From assembly GCF_031177825.1 (NCBI RefSeq), contig NZ_JAPSKE010000034.1:1-55753 (forward strand): a stretch of DNA of 55,753 nucleotides, given 5' to 3'. The notes under the pieces were generated by a model that saw only the letters and a program-made list of their open reading frames with translations, ran no database searches and had not been told where the DNA came from. Made by a program: the position numbers and the translations under genes. Below are positions 51,160 to 55,753 of this stretch, one piece after another. Each line of letters starts with the position of its first letter. Within the stretch, counting starts at the first letter, position 1. The DNA comes from Paenibacillus sp. GTDB lineage: Bacteria; Bacillota; Bacilli; Paenibacillales; YIM-B00363.

Positions 51160-52755
51160 GTGTTGGTGACCGAACCGATGACCAAAATTCCGCGCGTGTT
51201 TCGTTCCCTTCTTTCGAAAAAAATACAAAAGAGCCGCACAAAGCAACCCGAGCCGAACCATCCGGAACGCCTCGTCGCGGACCTGCATCGGAATATTTCG
51301 AAAATCCGGTCGGAATTCGGACAAAGCACGGACATTATCGTGTCTCTGCATCGCGACCCGACGGCGGGGAGCCCCGAGGTCGGCATCGTCTACGTCGAAG
51401 GGCTGGTTAACCCTTCCATCGTTCAAGAGATGGTTAAAGAGCCGCTGATTCGGGCGAACGCCGTCCGCGGCGTTAAGAACAAGATGGAGTATATCCGCAA
51501 TCAGATTCCCGCGATCGAAAATGCAAAGCCGATCATCGATTATCAAGGCATCTACGAGGCCGTCTTATTAGGAATGACCGTCATTCTGGCGGACGGGTGC
51601 GATTATGGTCTGACGGCCAACTCGATCGGAGGGAAGGAGCGGTCCGTCGAGGAACCTTCCACCCAATCCGTCGTGAGGGGATCGCGGGAAGGATTTACGG
51701 AATCGATTCATACCAACATATCGTTGCTCCGCAGGCGTCTTCGCACCCCGAAGCTATGGTTGGAGACGATGAGCCTCGGGACGCTTTCGCGGACGCAAAT
51801 CGGCATTATGTATATTCAAGGCGTCGTCAACGAGCAGGTGGTCGACGAAGCCAGAAGAAGATTGGCTCGAATCGAGATCGACGGAATCCTGGAGAGCGGA
51901 TACATCGAAGAATTGATTCAAGACGAGACGTTCACGCTCTTTCCCACGTTGTACAACTCGGAACGTCCCGACGTCATCGCCGCGGGATTGCTCGAGGGGC
52001 GAATCGCCATCTTGGTGGACGGCACCCCTTTCGTCTTATTGGCGCCTGCTCTGTTCGTCGAGTTTTATCAATCGGCCGAAGATTATTATCAACGGGCCGA
52101 ATTCGCTACGTTGATTCGAATGCTCCGATATGTTTGTTTCTTTATTTCATTGCTTGCTCCGTCGCTGTATATCGCGATTACGACGTTCCACCAAGAGGTG
52201 CTCCCCAGCGGCTTGTTGATCAGCCTTGCCGCGCAGCGGGAAGGGGTTCCTTTTCCCGCCTTCGTCGAAGCGTTCTTAATGGAGGTTACTTTCGAAATTC
52301 TTCGCGAGGCGGGGGTGAGATTGCCGAAGACCGTCGGGCAGGCGGTTTCGATCGTCGGCGCGTTGGTCATCGGGCAAGCGGCCGTAGAAGCGGGGCTGGT
52401 CTCGCCGGCCATGGTTATCGTCGTCGCCATCACCGCGATTTCGAATTTCGTCATTCCGGCGTTTAACATGGGCATATCCATCCGGATTTTGCGATTTATT
52501 TTAATGCTGTTCGCCGCCGCCTTCGGATTATTCGGCACCATCGTCGGCGTGATCGCTCTCGTCCAACACTTGTGCGGGCTTCGTTCGTTCGGAGTTCCTT
52601 ATATGTCTCCTATGGGACCTTTCAATCTTGCGGACCAGAAAGATACGATCCTTCGGTTGCCGCAATGGGGATTGTTTTCCAGACCTCGGTTTCTCAGCAA
52701 AAATAAGATTCGAGAAGATATTGCATCGACCAATCAGGACCGAAGCTTAAAGTAA
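51160..52755 (+). CDS. GerA-family spore germinant receptor subunit A
   Basis: A 531-residue A subunit of a Ger germinant receptor in the spore inner membrane. The hydrophilic N-terminal half (about 1-310, with GLVNPSIVQEM, FPTLYNSERPDVIAAGLLEGRIAILVDGTPFVLLAP) is followed by about five membrane segments (310-470), including GVRLPKTVGQAVSIVGALVIGQAAVEAGLVS, diagnostic of the family. The start is uncertain: GTG 51160, TTG 51163, GTG 51166 and ATG 51178 are in frame, with only a weak, distant GGGAG. It leads an operon with C, small and B genes; sigG, which would transcribe it, is at the window's left edge. Confidence 0.93.
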   Translation: MLVTEPMTKIPRVFRSLLSKKIQKSRTKQPEPNHPERLVADLHRNISKIRSEFGQSTDIIVSLHRDPTAGSPEVGIVYVEGLVNPSIVQEMVKEPLIRANAVRGVKNKMEYIRNQIPAIENAKPIIDYQGIYEAVLLGMTVILADGCDYGLTANSIGGKERSVEEPSTQSVVRGSREGFTESIHTNISLLRRRLRTPKLWLETMSLGTLSRTQIGIMYIQGVVNEQVVDEARRRLARIEIDGILESGYIEELIQDETFTLFPTLYNSERPDVIAAGLLEGRIAILVDGTPFVLLAPALFVEFYQSAEDYYQRAEFATLIRMLRYVCFFISLLAPSLYIAITTFHQEVLPSGLLISLAAQREGVPFPAFVEAFLMEVTFEILREAGVRLPKTVGQAVSIVGALVIGQAAVEAGLVSPAMVIVVAITAISNFVIPAFNMGISIRILRFILMLFAAAFGLFGTIVGVIALVQHLCGLRSFGVPYMSPMGPFNLADQKDTILRLPQWGLFSRPRFLSKNKIREDIASTNQDRSLK

Positions 52756-52769
52756 GGGGTATGTGTTCA

Positions 52770-53966
52770 ATGCGAATCCGGAACTTTCGATGGGGGTTGG
52801 CGGCGCTGGGGGCCCTCACGCTTCTAACCGGGTGCTGGGACCGCCGGGAGCTGAACGAATTGTCGATCGTCGCGGGCATGGGGCTGGACGCGAAAGACGA
52901 GCGGATTCAAGTATCCGTGCAAATCGTTAATCCTTCCGAAGTCGCGGCGAAGAACGGCGGAGGGAAATTCAGTCCGCCCGTGACGACGATGAAGGTCGCG
53001 GAAAAAACGACGGTTGAAGCGCTCCGGAAGCTCACCGTCGTCTCCCCGAGAAGAATCTATACCTCGCATCTGCGCATCTTGGTCATCGGAGAACAACTGG
53101 CGCGGCAAGGGATCATCAAAGTAATGGACGGCATCTCTAGAAATCGTGAGATCCGAAGCGATTTCTATTTGATCGTTGCGAAGGACGCGACCGCCGAGGA
53201 AGTTCTGGAAATTTTGACGCCGATCGAAAAAATCCCGGCCAATAAATTGTTCAATACGTTGGAAATATCCGAAAAGTTATGGGCGCCGACCGTTAAAATT
53301 CAATTGGACCGATTCGTGTCGGATCTTACGAATCCGACGAGAGATCCCGTTCTAACGGGGATCGAGATCACCGGCGAGGCGAAGAAGGGGGAGACCGAAA
53401 AAAACACGGAGCGCGTATATCCTTACTCGAATTTGAAATACTCCGGCGTTGCGTTGTTCAAGGGCGATAAGCTGGTAGGTTGGTTAACCGACGAAGAGAG
53501 CAAGGGCTACAATTACATAATGGGCAAAGTGAAAAACTCGGCGGGCCGGCTTGCCTGTCCGAGCGGCGACGGCGTAATCGGAGTCGAGATCATTCGTACG
53601 CAATCCGAAGTGAGCGGCAAAGTCGTCGGGGGGAAACCGGAAATCCGGATCGATCTTGTAGTCGAAGAAGACATCGGGGAAGTGCAATGCGATGTCGATC
53701 TCCTGAAGCCCGAGACGATCGAGAAGCTGGAGCGCAGGTCGAACGAGAAAATCAAACAAATCATGGAATCGGCGATTCGCAAAGCGAAAGAAAACCGAAC
53801 GGACATCTTCGGCTTCGGGGACGCGATCGAGGATGCGAATCCTGCGGCTTGGCAGGATCTAAAGAAGGAGTGGGACTCCTATTTTGCGAATCTCGACGTA
53901 ACGATTCAGGTGGATGCGCGATTCCGTCGGTACGGGACGACGACGCAGCCGTTAGTAAAGGAGTGA
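52770..53966 (+). CDS. GerC-family germinant receptor lipoprotein subunit
   Basis: A 398-residue lipoprotein C subunit of the germinant receptor. The signal has lipobox LLTGC followed by the family hallmark WDRRELNELSIVAGMGLD. Later ELTVVSPRRIYTSHLRILVIGE, LVVEEDIGEVQCDV-like and KEWDSYFANLDVTIQVDARFR features are typical. ATG 52770 has AAGGGG ten bases upstream; the ATG at 52761 is too close. Confidence 0.94.
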   Translation: MRIRNFRWGLAALGALTLLTGCWDRRELNELSIVAGMGLDAKDERIQVSVQIVNPSEVAAKNGGGKFSPPVTTMKVAEKTTVEALRKLTVVSPRRIYTSHLRILVIGEQLARQGIIKVMDGISRNREIRSDFYLIVAKDATAEEVLEILTPIEKIPANKLFNTLEISEKLWAPTVKIQLDRFVSDLTNPTRDPVLTGIEITGEAKKGETEKNTERVYPYSNLKYSGVALFKGDKLVGWLTDEESKGYNYIMGKVKNSAGRLACPSGDGVIGVEIIRTQSEVSGKVVGGKPEIRIDLVVEEDIGEVQCDVDLLKPETIEKLERRSNEKIKQIMESAIRKAKENRTDIFGFGDAIEDANPAAWQDLKKEWDSYFANLDVTIQVDARFRRYGTTTQPLVKE

Positions 53967-53972
53967 GCGACC

Positions 53973-54203
53973 ATGTGGTCGGTAGCAGGCATACTTTTCG
54001 CGGGCGGATGTATCGCGCTTATCGAAGCGCCCGAACTAGTCAGGAAGGGGCGGCGGTGGGAGCTGTTCGTCTTTTCCGTCGTCTTGTCGGTCGGCGTCGT
54101 CATTAATACGCTGCAGGCGCTTCATGTCAAGCTGCCGAATCCCGTGGATTGGATTACGGCCATTCACAAGCCGATCAGCGATGCACTGTTCGGGCCATCG
54201 TAG
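53973..54203 (+). CDS. Small membrane protein of the germination operon
   Basis: A 76-residue protein with two membrane segments (about 3-18 and 32-52) and a conserved-looking end (LPNPVDWITAIHKPISDAL). Small membrane genes sit inside several ger operons, and this may be a GerD/GerX-like accessory, but no firm family is assigned. AAAGGAG precedes ATG 53973, six bases after the C gene. Confidence 0.8.
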   Translation: MWSVAGILFAGGCIALIEAPELVRKGRRWELFVFSVVLSVGVVINTLQALHVKLPNPVDWITAIHKPISDALFGPS

Positions 54204-54221
54204 GAAGAGGAGAGACGTGCT

Positions 54222-55334
54222 TTGATCGAAAAAGGGAAGATAGGTGTCCATCAACTGACGGTCCTGACGATTTTATTCACGGTCGGCAGCTCGATTCTTA
54301 TCGCGCCTTCCGGTCTCGCTTCCGCAGCGAAGCAAGATGCGTGGATCGCGGCGATCGTCGGTTTGATCTCGGGCTTATCGATGGTCGTTTTTTATAACTT
54401 AATTTTATCTCGATTTCCCTCCGCTACTTTAGTGCATTATAGCCAGGAGGTATTGGGCAAATGGCCGGGAAAGGCGATCTCGTTTCTATACTTTTGTTAC
54501 TTTTTCTTGCTCGCCTCTTTCGTTTTGCGAAATATCGGCGATTTTTTGACGACGCAGGTGCTGCCGAACACGCCGATTCATTTTATTCATGCCTTCTTCT
54601 TATTGGTCATTATTATGGGGCTTCGCAGCGGGTTGGAAACGTTCGCCCGCACGGCGGAAATTTTTTTTCCCTGGATGATCGTTTTTTTTCTGATTATGAT
54701 TTTTCTGCTTCCTCCTCAATTCGATTTTCACAACGTAACGCCGATCCTTGGATACGGGGTTAAACCGGTGCTTACCGCCTCTATCCCGTTATTGAGCACG
54801 CCTTATATGGAGCTCGTTGCGTTCTTTATGATTTATCCCGCGGTGAGGAACGCGCCGAAAGCGAGGAAAGCGCTCTTCGTCGGGGTGCTTCTCGGAGGCT
54901 TTCTGTTAATTCTAATTTCCCTCTTGTCCATTTTGGTATTGGGCGCGGACGTAACGGGGAGACAGACGTATCCGAGTTATACGTTGGCCAAGAAGATCAG
55001 CATCGGCGATTTTTTGGAGCGGTTGGAGGTCATTATGGCGGGGATCTGGTTTATAACGATTTACTTTAAGCTCGGAATCTCCTTCTACGCTTCCGTGATG
55101 ACCTTCGCGGAGCTGTTTCGATTGAAGGAAGCCCGCCCGTTGTATTTGCCTTTCGGCATGATCATGGTCGTGCTTTCGGTCATCGTGTATCCGAATATTA
55201 CGGCGTTTACGCAGTTCGCGACGAAGATCGACTTTCCATACTCGATCCCGTATGCCTTCGTTTTTCCTTTTCTGATCTGGTTTGTAGCGGTCCTCCGAAA
55301 GAAAGGATGTGCCAGGGAAAAGGATTTGGGGTAA
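54222..55334 (+). CDS. GerB-family germinant receptor permease subunit
   Basis: A 370-residue integral membrane B subunit of the APC superfamily, expected to bind the germinant. About ten hydrophobic segments; family blocks LTVLTILFTVGSSILIAPSG, DAWIAAIVGLISG and a central PILGYGVKPVL are visible. Start is TTG 54222 after AAGAGGAGAG. The gene order A-C-small-B is complete, so the receptor may be functional; the germinant is unknown. Confidence 0.92.
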   Translation: MIEKGKIGVHQLTVLTILFTVGSSILIAPSGLASAAKQDAWIAAIVGLISGLSMVVFYNLILSRFPSATLVHYSQEVLGKWPGKAISFLYFCYFFLLASFVLRNIGDFLTTQVLPNTPIHFIHAFFLLVIIMGLRSGLETFARTAEIFFPWMIVFFLIMIFLLPPQFDFHNVTPILGYGVKPVLTASIPLLSTPYMELVAFFMIYPAVRNAPKARKALFVGVLLGGFLLILISLLSILVLGADVTGRQTYPSYTLAKKISIGDFLERLEVIMAGIWFITIYFKLGISFYASVMTFAELFRLKEARPLYLPFGMIMVVLSVIVYPNITAFTQFATKIDFPYSIPYAFVFPFLIWFVAVLRKKGCAREKDLG

Positions 55335-55342
55335 TTTACCTG

Positions 55343-55371
55343 TTGAGATGTCCATCGCCCCATGGTATTAT
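55343..55371 (+). promoter_or_regulatory. rrn promoter P1
   Basis: TTGAGA (55343-55348) and TATTAT (55366-55371), spacer 17. Confidence 0.82.
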
Positions 55372-55426
55372 GATCTTCCGCCCGAAAGACGGCGGCAACG
55401 ATACGGTCTTCTCCTGAAAATACCAG

Positions 55427-55455
55427 TTGCAAGAAGATTGTAAATGTGGTAAATT
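55427..55455 (+). promoter_or_regulatory. rrn promoter P2
   Basis: TTGCAA (55427-55432) and TAAATT (55450-55455), spacer 17, 84 bp after P1. A boxA-like TGCTCCTTGAAAAC lies at about 55509-55522. Tandem promoters of this kind are usual for Bacilli rrn operons. Confidence 0.8.
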
Positions 55456-55639
55456 AGTCTTCCGGCCGTGAAAGCGAGTCGGACAAGCAACACCGAGTAA
55501 GACAAAGCTTGCTCCTTGAAAACTGAACATGAGTCGGAGTTTTTTCGCAGGCGAGGCACTCGCCGAGAAAAAATGTCCAAAGCATATGCTTAAAGTAAGA
55601 AATGCTAGCTTGTAATGAGCGCAGTCGTTTGAACTACCC

Positions 55640-55753
55640 TTTTTGGAGAGTTTGATCCTGGCTCAGGACGAACGCTGGCGGCGTGCCTAATACATGCAAG
55701 TCGAGCGGAGTTGTTCCTTCGGGGACAGCTTAGCGGCGGACGGGTGAGTAACA
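55640..55753 (+). rRNA. 16S ribosomal RNA (5' end, partial)
   Basis: GGAGAGTTTGATCCTGGCTC and the following GACGAACGCTGGCGGCGTGCC are the universal 16S start. The first 110 or so bases are present, running off the window; the pattern is Firmicutes-like. The rrn operon therefore lies just downstream of the germination operon. Confidence 0.98.

Overview
The window is about 56 kb of GC-rich DNA from the chromosome of a spore-forming Gram-positive bacterium, most likely a high-GC member of the Paenibacillaceae (Paenibacillus/Cohnella type). The grounds are: sigG followed by the Firmicutes ylm/sepF/divIVA cell-division cluster, a T-box leader on ileS, a PyrR-controlled pyrimidine operon, the acetyl-DAP lysine branch, YteA, YsnF and KinB-like proteins, S-layer-homology (SLH) proteins, a GerA-type germination operon, TTG/GTG starts with strong GGAGG sites, and the first bases of a Firmicutes-type 16S rRNA at the right edge. 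No phage, transposase, integrase or CRISPR array was seen.

Layout. 1-10.9 kb: 3' part of sigG, ylmC, pgeF (ylmD), ylmE, sepF, ylmG, ylmH, divIVA, T-box and ileS, a DUF5665-like protein, yteA (reverse), lspA and a RluD-type pseudouridine synthase. 10.9-18 kb: dapH and ykuR (acetyl-DAP pathway), a two-component system with candidate 11-bp direct-repeat operators, a lipoprotein FAD oxidoreductase with an SLH-like tail, and a reverse PatA-like aminotransferase. 18-26.8 kb: pyrR-pyrB-pyrC-carA-carB-pyrF-pyrE behind a promoter, a PyrR RNA-binding loop and a strong attenuator; no uracil permease and no dihydroorotate dehydrogenase is present. 26.9-27.5 kb: a non-coding array of about 7.5 copies of an 82-bp GC-rich unit.

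27.7-36.3 kb: a KinB-like membrane histidine kinase, a reverse polytopic membrane protein, a molybdenum-cofactor set (mobA, then moaD-moeA-mobB) split by a DODA-type dioxygenase gene with its own promoter and operator, and kduI-deoR-kduD for pectin/uronate catabolism. 36.4-43.5 kb: a compact five-gene ABC operon (ATPase, lipoprotein adaptor, very large FtsX-type permease, second ATPase with an AbrB-like tail, lipoprotein solute-binding protein). This is the best candidate here for a poorly described system.

43.6-55.8 kb: a YjcG-like 2H phosphoesterase, a YutG/PgpA-like protein, tRNA-fMet and a CAU tRNA (probably Ile2), two YsnF-type stress proteins, four very small genes, a DCC protein, an SLH protein, an NhaC-type antiporter, two identical stand-alone tRNA-Val(GAC) genes, a GerA/GerC/small membrane protein/GerB operon, and a tandem-promoter rrn leader running into 16S rRNA. 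Most genes lie in tightly packed, often overlapping operons, and three convergent gene pairs overlap at their stop codons.
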